DNA from: an uncultured Porphyromonadaceae bacterium
GTDB lineage: Bacteria; Bacteroidota; Bacteroidia; Bacteroidales; Muribaculaceae
DNA length: 5,840 nucleotides
Direction: 5' to 3'
Assembly: GCA_902462525.1 (NCBI GenBank)
Contig: CABQCA010000143.1
Location: forward strand, 1-5,840
Both the position numbers and the translations under genes were made by a program. Each line of letters begins with the position of its first letter. Position 1 is the stretch's first letter. Under the pieces are notes generated by a model. The model did not search any database, was not told the origin of the DNA, and saw only the letters and a list, made by a program, of their open reading frames with translations. Shown here in pieces: positions 1 to 5,840 of this stretch.

Positions 1-570
1 GCTGTACTCATAGCAGAAGCCGAGGCGGCGCCGTGCATAGGTGTTCCCGCCGTTAGCGGCCTTGTGATAGAGGTCAATAGCCGCCGACGGGTCTTTTCTG
101 ACACCTTCGCCGCTGAGGTAGCAGTCGGCGAGGTAGGCCTGGGCGCGGCCGTTGTTCTGGTCGGCAGCTTTTTTGTACCATCGGGCGGCCACGCTCATGT
201 CGCGGGGCACTCCTGTGCCCGATTCGTAGCAGTAGCCGAGGTTGCACTGGGCGATGTCGTTGCCGGCATCGGCTGCCATGCGGTAGAATTCGGTGGCACG
301 GCGTTTGTCGACCGGCAGGCCGCCTTTGCCGAATTCATATGCAACGCCGAGATTGAGCGCTGCCAGCGGCTGATTGCCCTTGACTGCAATCTGATAGTAG
401 TGCACGGCTTTGGCCATGTTCTCCGAGGTGCCCCGTCCGAATTCGTAGCAAAGACCCATTACCTGTGCCGCCAGGGCGTCGCCGGCATCGGCAAGTGGAC
501 GGGCCATCTCGAAAGCTTCGGCATAGGCTCCTTTGCTGTAGAGGCGGTCGGCGGCTTGTGCTTTTGATTC
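1..570 (-). repeat. Sel1 module D of the giant protein (residues about 1017 onward, cut by the window edge)
   Basis: The cap reads KAQAADRLYSKGAYAEAFEM then ARPLADAGDALAAQ. It is followed by very regular repeats starting near residues 1048, 1084, 1120 and 1157, and a fifth (RRRLGFCYEYS) running off the left edge. This module is the closest to the Sel1 consensus in the whole protein. The repeat at 1084 has one extra residue in its turn (EFGKGGLPVDKR). Confidence 0.8.
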
Positions 571-3500
571 TGCGAATGAACCCTGACCGGAGCTTTCGGT
601 CTTGGCGCCCATTCGTTTTTCAAGATTCTTTATGGCAGTTTCTGCGTCGGTATATCCGAGTTCGAGAGCCCGCTTGTAGAGACGCATGGCTTCGTTGAAA
701 TCGACCGCCACGCCGTTGCCGTCCTCGTACATTGTGCCGAGGTTGTAGGAGCCGAGACCCGAATTCTTGTCGGCTGCGCGACGGTACCATTCTACGGCCA
801 CTTTCTGGTCGGGTGCAGTGCCGATGCCGTTCGACATGGCGTAGGCATAGTTTATCATGGCATTGACGTTGTCCTGATCGGCCGATTTTTTGAACCACAT
901 GAGGGCTTCGACGGGGTCGGCGTCGATACCGATACCTTTCTGATAGCGTACGCCGACATTCTGCTGACTGGCAGACAGACCGGCACGCGCTGCCACGAGA
1001 TACAATTCGGTTGCACGCTTGTCGTTTTTGAAATCGCCGAATGTGAGGCAGAGCGCCACGATTTCCGAGGCGTAAGGGTCGCCGGCAGCTGCCGGAAGAA
1101 GAGCTTCTTCGAGGGCGGCTGTCATGTTGTCGGGGTAGAGCGACGATGCCTTGCGGCCTGCTTCCAGCACTTCGTCTTCGGTCGGTTCGGGGTCGATGTT
1201 TCCGAAATGTTCTTTTATCTTTTCGATGCCTCTCTCCTGATCGAACAGATAAGCAATGCGGAAGTAGCGGAGCGCCATCTCGCGGTCGGCTTTGCGTCCG
1301 TTGCCGTCGAGGTAGCATTGTGCAAAAAATTCGGCGCCGTCGGCGCTTCCGCAGCATGCACCTCTGAAATAATAGTCGGCGGCGTTTAAAGAGCCTGTGA
1401 GGTATCCGTTGTCCGCCAGCATGCCAAGGCCGACGTTGGCCTCGCCGTCGCCGAGCTCGATAGCTTTGTCAAACCATTTTTTAGCTTCCGAATAGTTCTG
1501 TTCTATGCCCGACTCACCGTCGTAGTACATCAGACCGATCATATAGCATGCCGGTCCGTAACCTTTGTCGGCCGACTGACGGTACCAGTTGAGGGCCGTC
1601 TTGCCGTCCGTCTCCACGCCTTTACCGAGGAGGTAGAGGTCGCCGAGGTTCGCCATGGCGTGCGGCTCGCCCATTTCGGCGGCGCGGCGCAGCAGGCCGA
1701 TGCCTTTTGCGAGGTCGACATCGACGCTCTTTCCGTATACGTAGTCGCAGCCGAGCGAATTGAGGCCCCGGGCCACGCCGGCATCGGCAAGGCGTTGGTG
1801 TATGCGGAAGCTGCCGGCCAGATCGCCTTCGTCGGCCAGGTTTTTAGCCTGGGTGATTAGGTGGGCTATTTCCTGTTCGGTGAGAGCGGAGCCTTGAGTT
1901 CCGCCGACAACGGGTGTGTCTTTCTTGGGAGTGCCGGAGGCTTTGACGCCTTCTTCCTGAAGACGTTTTACAGCTTTCTTTGCGGCGAAGTCGCCGTTTT
2001 TGGCAGCTTTGGAGTACCATTCGAGCGCAGCGGCAGGGTCCGCTGTCGTGCCGTTGCCGTTTTCGTACATTATGGCCACAAGGCGCATCGACAGGGTGTC
2101 GCCTCCTTCTGCGGCGGTGAGATACCATGTGAAGGCGCGTGTGATGTCTTTCTCGATGCCGTTGCCGAGTTCGTACATGCGGCCGAGATTGTAAGCTGCC
2201 TGAATGTTTCCGGCCACTGCGGCCTGTTCGTAGTATGCGGAGGCTTCGTCGTCCTTGTCCTCGGCGTCGAGGATAGCGGCGGCGCCCATCATGGCGTCGG
2301 TGTCGCCGCCGTCGGCACCGCGACGGTACCATTCGAGTGCTTTCCGGGTGTCGCGCGGACATCCTCCGCGGGCTTTATAGTAGAAGTCGCCGAGGAGAGC
2401 CTGTGCGCGGGCCATGCCCACTTCGGCGCATTCCTCGATGAGAGGCCGGGCCTCGTCGTATTTCTTTTCAGCCACAAGCTGTTCGGCACGGGCGATTTTC
2501 TGCTTCATTTCCTCGCCGGCGGCTTCGGTGCCGGCGGTTGTTGCGGATGTTTTTGCGGCAGGCTTTTTGGGAGCAGGCTTTTCTTCGGCCACGGGGTGCT
2601 GTAGCATCTCGAGCGTACGGAGGGCCTCTTCAGCTTCGGCGTAACCCTGTGCTGCGGCAAGGAGGAAGTAATGTTCGGCCGTGGGATAGTCTTCGCCGGT
2701 GCCGGAGCCTGTCATCCAGCACATTCCTACGGCATATTGTGCCGCGGGGTCGTTGGCTGTGGCGCCTTCGTTGTAGAGGCTGAAAGCTGTGTCGACGTCG
2801 GCGCTGACACCTTCGCCGAACTCGTAGCACTGTCCCAGATAGAAGCATGCGGGTTTGTGGCCGGCTTTCACGGCTTTTTCGTAGAGCCGGGCTGCCAGAA
2901 CATGGTCTTTGGTAAGGATAGTGCCTTCTTTGTAGATGGTGGCAAGGTCAATTATGGCGGGAATATAGCCGTAGTCGGCTGCCGACTGAAGCCATCGCTC
3001 GGCTTCGGCGGAATCGGCTCCCGTGCGGAGCATGCTCATGCCGAGCACGTGCTGTGCTATGGAGCGGTCGTTTAGTTCGGCGTTTTCGGCGTTTGCAACG
3101 ATTACGGCCTGTTCGATGGCCTTGGCGAAGAGTTCCTGCACATAGTAGCTGCGGGCCTCGTCGGCTATGCGCTGCAGCTGAAGGGAGTTGTAATGCGGAC
3201 TTCCCTTTGGTGCGGTGAGCTCGGCGCCGAGACGGCGCAGGGCTTCGGCGGCATCGTCGAGACCGCCGGCTGCTGCGAGGCGGTAGTAGCCGATGGCTTT
3301 GTCGAGGTCGACACGGGTGCCTATGCCTTCCTCATAGCACATGCCGAGGCAGTACTGCCCGGGGGCGAAGTTCAGCGACGCCGCTTTGGCGTACCAGCCG
3401 AAGGCCGCCATGGGGTTGTAGGCGATGCCGCTGCCAGTTTCGTAGTACCAGCCTACGTGCGTCATGGCACGTGCGTCGCCGGCGTCGGCTGCCCGTTTGT

Positions 3501-3618
3501 CGAGTTTGAAAGCTTCGTCGTACTGTTCGTTTTCGCTCAGACGGTCGGCTTCGTCGACAAGTTGTTTTATTTCTTCGGGGGTGAGCTTGGCACCCTCGGG
3601 ATTTTCAGAAAATGCCAT
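1..3618 (-). CDS. Giant multi-module Sel1-repeat (TPR-like) protein, C-terminus beyond the window
   Basis: The frame is open from ATG 3616-3618 to base 1 (1206 codons, no stop), so the gene is partial at its 3' end. An in-frame stop at 3670-3672 with no ATG in between fixes the start. The translation carries about 24 Sel1 repeats of roughly 36 residues, with the pattern A..LG..YE.G.GV..D...A..WY.KAA..G. Good copies lie near residues 86-120, 473-507, 652-686, 953-987 and 1120-1155. They fall into four modules (about 1-345, 367-555, 577-1003 and 1017 onward) joined by flexible linkers. The N-terminus (MAFSENPEGAKLTPEEIKQL) has no signal peptide or membrane segment, so the visible part should be cytoplasmic. 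Sel1 repeats form alpha-helical solenoids that bind other proteins. No catalytic domain is visible, but one could lie in the missing C-terminus. The family call is firm; the partner and pathway are unknown. It has its own probable promoter, separate from the SusD operon. Confidence 0.95.
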   Translation of the reverse strand, partial: MAFSENPEGAKLTPEEIKQLVDEADRLSENEQYDEAFKLDKRAADAGDARAMTHVGWYYETGSGIAYNPMAAFGWYAKAASLNFAPGQYCLGMCYEEGIGTRVDLDKAIGYYRLAAAGGLDDAAEALRRLGAELTAPKGSPHYNSLQLQRIADEARSYYVQELFAKAIEQAVIVANAENAELNDRSIAQHVLGMSMLRTGADSAEAERWLQSAADYGYIPAIIDLATIYKEGTILTKDHVLAARLYEKAVKAGHKPACFYLGQCYEFGEGVSADVDTAFSLYNEGATANDPAAQYAVGMCWMTGSGTGEDYPTAEHYFLLAAAQGYAEAEEALRTLEMLQHPVAEEKPAPKKPAAKTSATTAGTEAAGEEMKQKIARAEQLVAEKKYDEARPLIEECAEVGMARAQALLGDFYYKARGGCPRDTRKALEWYRRGADGGDTDAMMGAAAILDAEDKDDEASAYYEQAAVAGNIQAAYNLGRMYELGNGIEKDITRAFTWYLTAAEGGDTLSMRLVAIMYENGNGTTADPAAALEWYSKAAKNGDFAAKKAVKRLQEEGVKASGTPKKDTPVVGGTQGSALTEQEIAHLITQAKNLADEGDLAGSFRIHQRLADAGVARGLNSLGCDYVYGKSVDVDLAKGIGLLRRAAEMGEPHAMANLGDLYLLGKGVETDGKTALNWYRQSADKGYGPACYMIGLMYYDGESGIEQNYSEAKKWFDKAIELGDGEANVGLGMLADNGYLTGSLNAADYYFRGACCGSADGAEFFAQCYLDGNGRKADREMALRYFRIAYLFDQERGIEKIKEHFGNIDPEPTEDEVLEAGRKASSLYPDNMTAALEEALLPAAAGDPYASEIVALCLTFGDFKNDKRATELYLVAARAGLSASQQNVGVRYQKGIGIDADPVEALMWFKKSADQDNVNAMINYAYAMSNGIGTAPDQKVAVEWYRRAADKNSGLGSYNLGTMYEDGNGVAVDFNEAMRLYKRALELGYTDAETAIKNLEKRMGAKTESSGQGSFAESKAQAADRLYSKGAYAEAFEMARPLADAGDALAAQVMGLCYEFGRGTSENMAKAVHYYQIAVKGNQPLAALNLGVAYEFGKGGLPVDKRRATEFYRMAADAGNDIAQCNLGYCYESGTGVPRDMSVAARWYKKAADQNNGRAQAYLADCYLSGEGVRKDPSAAIDLYHKAANGGNTYARRRLGFCYEYS
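610..1890 (-). repeat. Sel1 module C of the giant protein (residues about 577-1003)
   Basis: This is the largest module. Its cap is ALTEQEIAHLITQAKNLADE followed by FRIHQRLADAGVARGL. About nine Sel1 copies start near residues 615, 651, 688, 724, 760, 848, 880, 918 and 953. Residues about 787-846 interrupt the array with sequence lacking the Sel1 signature, so this may really be two sub-modules. The last copy (YNLGTMYEDGNGVAVDFNEA) is close to consensus. Confidence 0.78.
1954..2520 (-). repeat. Sel1 module B of the giant protein (residues about 367-555)
   Basis: This is the shortest complete module. Its cap is AGEEMKQKIARAEQLVAEKK followed by YDEARPLIEECAEVGMARAQ. Four repeats follow, starting near residues 403, 441, 472 and 508. 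The repeat at 441 lacks the usual G.G turn and reads AILDAEDKDDEASAYYEQAA, a shortened copy. The module is bounded on both sides by linkers rich in Lys, Pro, Thr, Ala or Gly. Confidence 0.78.
2521..2595 (-). other. Pro/Ala/Lys/Thr-rich interdomain linker between Sel1 modules A and B
   Basis: Residues about 342-366 are low-complexity and rich in Pro, Ala, Lys and Thr (EEKPAPKKPAAKTSATTAGT). This is typical of a disordered linker and unlike the helical repeats on either side. Shorter linkers of similar type occur at residues 556-576 (KASGTPKKDTP then Gly-rich; bases 1891-1953) and 1004-1016 (KTESSGQG; bases 571-609). Confidence 0.75.
2584..3618 (-). repeat. Sel1 module A of the giant protein (residues about 1-345)
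   Basis: The module opens with a helical cap, LTPEEIKQLVDEADRL then YDEAFKLDKRAADAGDA (residues 12-49). Two canonical Sel1 repeats follow (about 50-84 and 85-120). A non-repeat helical stretch at about 128-185 then separates these from four more copies starting near 187, 220, 256 and 292. The copy at 187 is short and degenerate (VLGMSMLRTGADSAEAERWL). The repeat boundaries were placed by eye. Confidence 0.8.
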
Positions 3619-3643
3619 ATCGAAGGGAGATTGATTTGAAATG

Positions 3644-3651
3644 CAAAAATA
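3644..3651 (-). promoter_or_regulatory. Candidate Bacteroidales -7 promoter element for the Sel1-repeat gene
   Basis: Read on the minus strand, bases 3651-3644 are TATTTTTG, which matches the Bacteroidetes sigma-ABfr -7 consensus TAnnTTTG. It lies 25 bases upstream of the ATG at 3618, which would give a leader of about 15-20 bases. No clear TTTG -33 box is found at the usual 19-22 base distance, so the match is partial. The leader also has no strong Shine-Dalgarno sequence, as is usual in this phylum. Confidence 0.5.
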
Positions 3652-3701
3652 GCAAATTCCGTCCGAATTTCATAATCCGTATCCCGTTTTTTGAATTAAT
3701 C

Positions 3702-3790
3702 CATGGAGAGGCGGTTTTTCTAACCGCCGGCTTTGCCTGTGAAAAGTATAATGTCGCGGAAGGCCGGCGGTTGGAAACCGCCTCTCCATG
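3702..3790. repeat. REP/BIME-like double-hairpin inverted repeat
   Basis: The arms are perfectly complementary over 16 bases (3702-3717 with 3775-3790, CATGGAGAGGCGGTTT). After a small bulge they pair again over 10 bases (3722-3731 with 3763-3772, AACCGCCGGC), leaving a central loop of about 30 bases. Each arm also holds its own small hairpin: GGCGGTT/AACCGCC at 3710-3716 with 3722-3728, and at 3766-3772 with 3776-3782. Two head-to-head palindromes sharing a GGCGGTT core in an intergenic gap resemble a bacterial interspersed palindromic element mobilised by a REP-associated transposase. That identity is an inference, because only one copy pair is visible here. It lies between the operon terminator and the Sel1 gene promoter. 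Confidence 0.7.
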
Positions 3791-3792
3791 TG

Positions 3793-3823
3793 AAAACAGC
3801 CCCCGGCGGTGGCCGGAGGCTGT
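3793..3823 (-). terminator. Rho-independent terminator of the SusD-linked operon
   Basis: On the minus strand a 12-bp stem (ACAGCCTCCGGC with GCCGGGGGCTGT, one G-T pair) closes a 4-base loop (CACC) and is followed by TTTTCA. It begins 23 bases past the TGA of the secreted protein gene, in the right orientation to end that transcript. The U run is short (four, the first being part of the stem) but the stem is very stable. Confidence 0.85.
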
Positions 3824-3846
3824 GTGAAGTTGTTTCGCTTATGCTA

Positions 3847-5295
3847 TCAGCGGATGTACTGCTTGGTGGCTTTGTTGCCTTTCTTGACGATGAAGAGGCC
3901 GTTTGCGGGGTTGGCAACACGGACGCCCTGCAGGTTGTAGTACTCTACGGGAGCGTTTTCGTCTTCAGCCACGATAGTGCCGATACCGGCAGCGTTTTCG
4001 TCCCATTTTTCGAGCTTGATGTCAGCCCAGGGCTGCCAGTATTGGTCAGATGTGTTTTCGATTTTGTGAAGGCCGACCCATACCTTGGTGGGAGCCGTGA
4101 GTTCGAATTCTACGAACTGACGGTATTTTTCGGGATAGAGCACGAAGTGAGCGGCCGATTCGCGTTCGATGCCTGAGTCACCCCAGCCTTCCACAACGTT
4201 ACGGACACTGCCGTAGGCGGGCACGATTTCGTTCCCGTTGGCATCGGCACGTGTTTCGTTTTCCGGCATCTTGTCGTATTCGCCGTTCCATATTTCCCAG
4301 CAGTCTTTCACACGAGTGCGCTTGTCTGTTTCGGGATTAAGATCTCCGAAATCATCCTCCCAATCCATAGATTGAGGTTTGATTTCGCTTTGGCACATGT
4401 AGATGTACGAGTGGGTGTAGTTTGTGTTAGCCTCGTAGTTGCCGGCATCGAACCAATCTTTGGGAGACTTGGCCTCTATCCATTTGAACTCATTTTTAAC
4501 ACTGACGATTTTACCGTTGGCGTTGCCGCTACCTCCATAACGATGGAAAGTGAGCATGGAGAAGCGGTATTTGCCTGCAGGAAGTTCTACCTGCTGTCCG
4601 ATATTGTAGCCAGTGGCATTGGTTTTACGGAAAACACCACCGCCTTTGTTTACATCGGGCGTTTTGCCGGTAGTAGTATAGTCCCAGGCTGTTGATTTAT
4701 TGTTGAGAGTGCCTGAGAAGTCGGCGTTTTTGATTTTGGAGGTGAGATTTTCGCTTCCTTTGAAGAGCTGGAAGTTGTCGAAGCAGCACCATTCGTCACC
4801 GTAGCCGCCTTCGTTCACTATGCCGACAACCATGTCGCCGCCGGGGTGGTTGACAGTGATTTCGTTGGCATATTCACCTGCAGCAAAAGCCGCAGCAGCC
4901 TCAGTTTTGTCGTTGGGAGCAGTGTCACGACCGTCGAAAAGGCCTTTTACGGCTTTCTTCTCGCCGTTGATAAAGATGAAAGCATAGTGGTTAGCGCCGT
5001 TAGCCATGTTGGCTTTTGAGAAGTCGTTGTTGCCGCAGCGGTATAAAGCGTCGGCTTTAAGGGTGTATTCCCCTGCGGGCATATCGGGCAGAGTCTGATA
5101 GAGACGGAATGCACCGTTCCATACTTCGCCTACGCCGTCACTGGTTGCTGCAAGTGCGCCTTGCCAACCGGGAATCCATGCGGGCTCGTTCATGTACTGT
5201 CCGGTAACGTCGCGGTAGGCGCCGGCTGTTGCAGATGCTGCGATGGCGGCTGCGCCAAGGAGAAGAGCACTGCGTTTAATGTAGATGTTTGCCAT
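3847..5295 (-). CDS. Secreted two-domain beta-sandwich protein with C-terminal sorting-type tail, likely glycan-binding
   Basis: The protein has 482 residues. The ATG at 5295 is chosen because a signal peptide starts there (MANIYIKRSALLLGAAAIAA then SATAGA, residues 1-26). There is no lipobox Cys, so signal peptidase I cleavage near residue 24-26 is likely. Residues about 27-180 form one beta-sandwich-like domain (EVWNGAFRLYQTLPDMPAGEYTL in two overlapping pieces, ending WCCFDNFQLF). Residues about 183-432 form a second, larger one beginning IKNADFSG and ending WADIKLEKWDE. Both contain a PAG.Y.(8).R.G core. Residues 439-482 (EYYNLQGVRV, GLFIVKKGNK) resemble the C-terminal tails of type IX secretion cargo and of many Bacteroidales exported proteins. 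It lies just downstream of susD, where surface glycan-binding proteins (SusE/F-like) are usually encoded, which suggests polysaccharide capture. No catalytic motif was recognised, so the function is inferred from context and fold resemblance. Confidence 0.85.
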   Translation of the reverse strand: MANIYIKRSALLLGAAAIAASATAGAYRDVTGQYMNEPAWIPGWQGALAATSDGVGEVWNGAFRLYQTLPDMPAGEYTLKADALYRCGNNDFSKANMANGANHYAFIFINGEKKAVKGLFDGRDTAPNDKTEAAAAFAAGEYANEITVNHPGGDMVVGIVNEGGYGDEWCCFDNFQLFKGSENLTSKIKNADFSGTLNNKSTAWDYTTTGKTPDVNKGGGVFRKTNATGYNIGQQVELPAGKYRFSMLTFHRYGGSGNANGKIVSVKNEFKWIEAKSPKDWFDAGNYEANTNYTHSYIYMCQSEIKPQSMDWEDDFGDLNPETDKRTRVKDCWEIWNGEYDKMPENETRADANGNEIVPAYGSVRNVVEGWGDSGIERESAAHFVLYPEKYRQFVEFELTAPTKVWVGLHKIENTSDQYWQPWADIKLEKWDENAAGIGTIVAEDENAPVEYYNLQGVRVANPANGLFIVKKGNKATKQYIR

Positions 5296-5346
5296 AATAA
5301 TGTTGTTAAGGTTTGTTAGATGGTTTCTGTCATAGGTTTTAGGGGG

Positions 5347-5374
5347 AGGGTACGTGCCTGCGGGCACGTACCCT
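5347..5374. promoter_or_regulatory. Strong intercistronic hairpin between the SusD and secreted-protein genes
   Basis: GGGTACGTGCC (5348-5358) and GGCACGTACCC (5363-5373) form a perfect 11-bp stem around a 4-base loop; an outer A-T pair extends it to 12. It lies 19 bases past the susD stop and 51 bases before the next ATG. On the minus strand it is followed by TCCCCCTAAAACC, not a U run, so it is a poor intrinsic terminator. It may be an mRNA-stability or processing element that sets different levels of the two proteins. No TAnnTTTG promoter is visible between it and the next gene. Confidence 0.65.
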
Positions 5375-5392
5375 TAAAGTTTCGTGGTTTTA

Positions 5393-5840
5393 TCAGAGAC
5401 CCTGATAGCCGGGGTTCTGGCTCCAGTTGAGGTTTGTTTCGAGGATTCCGCGGTGGATAGGCATGAGACGGCGGTTGGGATCCTTCACGCCGGGGCGTTC
5501 AACCCAGTGGAAAGTTGTGTGTTCGGCGTCGTCCCAGACTTTGTAGCGGTTCTTCTGCCCCCAGTCGTTTTCGAACTGACCGAAGCGGATAAGGTCGTTG
5601 CGGCGCCAGGGTTCGAGGATAAATTCGCGCGAACGTTCGTCGAGGATTTCCTGAAGAGTGGGATCCTTGGTGAGTTCGGGAGCGCTTGCGCAGCGGCGGA
5701 TTTCGTTGAAGAGGCTCATGGGAGTCTGGCCGAGAGTAGCGGTAGCACCGCGGAGAATACATTCGGCCTTCATGAGCAGAATATCGGCGAGGCGGAAGAC
5801 AGGAGCATCGTTGGCCTGCTGACGTCCCCATGTGGTATAG
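5393..5840 (-). CDS. SusD/RagB-family outer-membrane glycan-binding lipoprotein, C-terminal 148 residues
   Basis: The frame enters from the right edge and ends at TGA 5393-5395. Family hallmarks appear in order: the TPR-like helix RLADILLMKAECILRG (from base 5794), FNEIRR, the segment ILDERSREFILEPWRR followed by NDLIRFGQF, then WGQKNRYKVW and the terminal RRLMPIHRGILETN and QNPGY. SusD proteins are surface lipoproteins that cap a SusC TonB-dependent transporter and bind oligosaccharides for import. The N-terminal lipobox, most of the binding surface and any susC gene lie outside the window. The usual PIP of the C-terminal motif is PIH here, a minor variation. The substrate cannot be deduced. 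It probably shares a transcript with the downstream secreted-protein gene. Confidence 0.95.
   Translation of the reverse strand, partial: YTTWGRQQANDAPVFRLADILLMKAECILRGATATLGQTPMSLFNEIRRCASAPELTKDPTLQEILDERSREFILEPWRRNDLIRFGQFENDWGQKNRYKVWDDAEHTTFHWVERPGVKDPNRRLMPIHRGILETNLNWSQNPGYQGL

Noticed and set aside
1081..1260. A possible frameshift or pseudogene break where the Sel1 signature fades
   Set aside because: Every codon from 3618 to 1 was read with no stop, and the canonical Sel1 pattern resumes in the same frame after this stretch, so the gene appears intact here.
620..1357. A 245-codon minus-strand frame, and another at 1844-2362
   Set aside because: These are out-of-frame readings of the Sel1 gene. 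Their translations are extremely rich in Arg and Ser with no recognisable fold, and the continuous Sel1 frame covers the same bases.
1861..2604. A 247-codon open frame on the plus strand, with similar ones at 64-567, 2671-3075 and 3193-3639
   Set aside because: They lie exactly codon-on-codon opposite the Sel1 gene. They exist because that gene uses the codons TTA, CTA and TCA only six times in 1206. Their translations show no family signature, whereas the minus frame is plainly Sel1.
1..3618. A CRISPR array or tandem DNA repeat, suggested by the recurring periodicity of about 108 bases
   Set aside because: The periodicity is that of about 36-residue Sel1 protein repeats. The DNA copies are diverged in sequence and there are no constant repeats separated by unique spacers.
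3733..4176. A 147-codon plus-strand frame across the repeat, terminator and gene end
   Set aside because: It reads through a palindromic repeat and a terminator and then antisense to the secreted-protein gene. It shows no protein family features.
5296..5367. An upstream ATG at 5367 that would lengthen the secreted protein by 24 residues
   Set aside because: The extension is polar, overlaps the strong hairpin at 5347-5374, and would bury the signal peptide internally. The ATG at 5295 places the leader at the true N-terminus.

Overview
The window looks like a GC-rich Bacteroidales genome, most likely a gut Muribaculaceae- or Prevotella-like bacterium. The evidence is a SusD/RagB C-terminus followed by a secreted beta-sandwich protein with a 'YYNLQG...GLFIVKKGNK' tail, a TAnnTTTG-type promoter candidate, and start codons preceded by AT-rich leaders rather than Shine-Dalgarno sequences. 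Family-level taxonomy is an inference. All three genes lie on the minus strand, so the window is read from high to low coordinates.

Positions 5840 to 5393 hold the C-terminal 148 residues of a SusD-family glycan-binding lipoprotein. Its N-terminus, and the SusC partner expected upstream, lie beyond the window. After a 97-base gap containing a strong perfect hairpin comes a complete 482-residue exported protein (5295 to 3847). It has a signal peptide, two related beta-sandwich domains that look carbohydrate-binding, and a C-terminal sorting-type tail. These two genes look like the distal part of a polysaccharide utilisation operon, closed by a convincing rho-independent terminator at 3823-3793.

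The 228-base gap between 3846 and 3619 holds that terminator, a large two-hairpin inverted repeat of REP/BIME character (3702-3790), and a candidate Bacteroidales -7 promoter element (3651-3644).

From 3618 to the left edge runs one uninterrupted frame of at least 1206 codons. It encodes a very large Sel1-repeat (TPR-like) solenoid protein with no signal peptide. By eye it has about 24 Sel1 repeats in four modules. Each module opens with a similar helical cap, and the modules are separated by Pro/Ala/Lys/Thr- or Gly/Ser-rich linkers. Its C-terminus is outside the window. It appears to be a separate transcription unit from the glycan-utilisation genes and is probably an intracellular protein-interaction scaffold of unknown partner. 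I see no tRNA, rRNA, CRISPR array, transposase or plus-strand gene.
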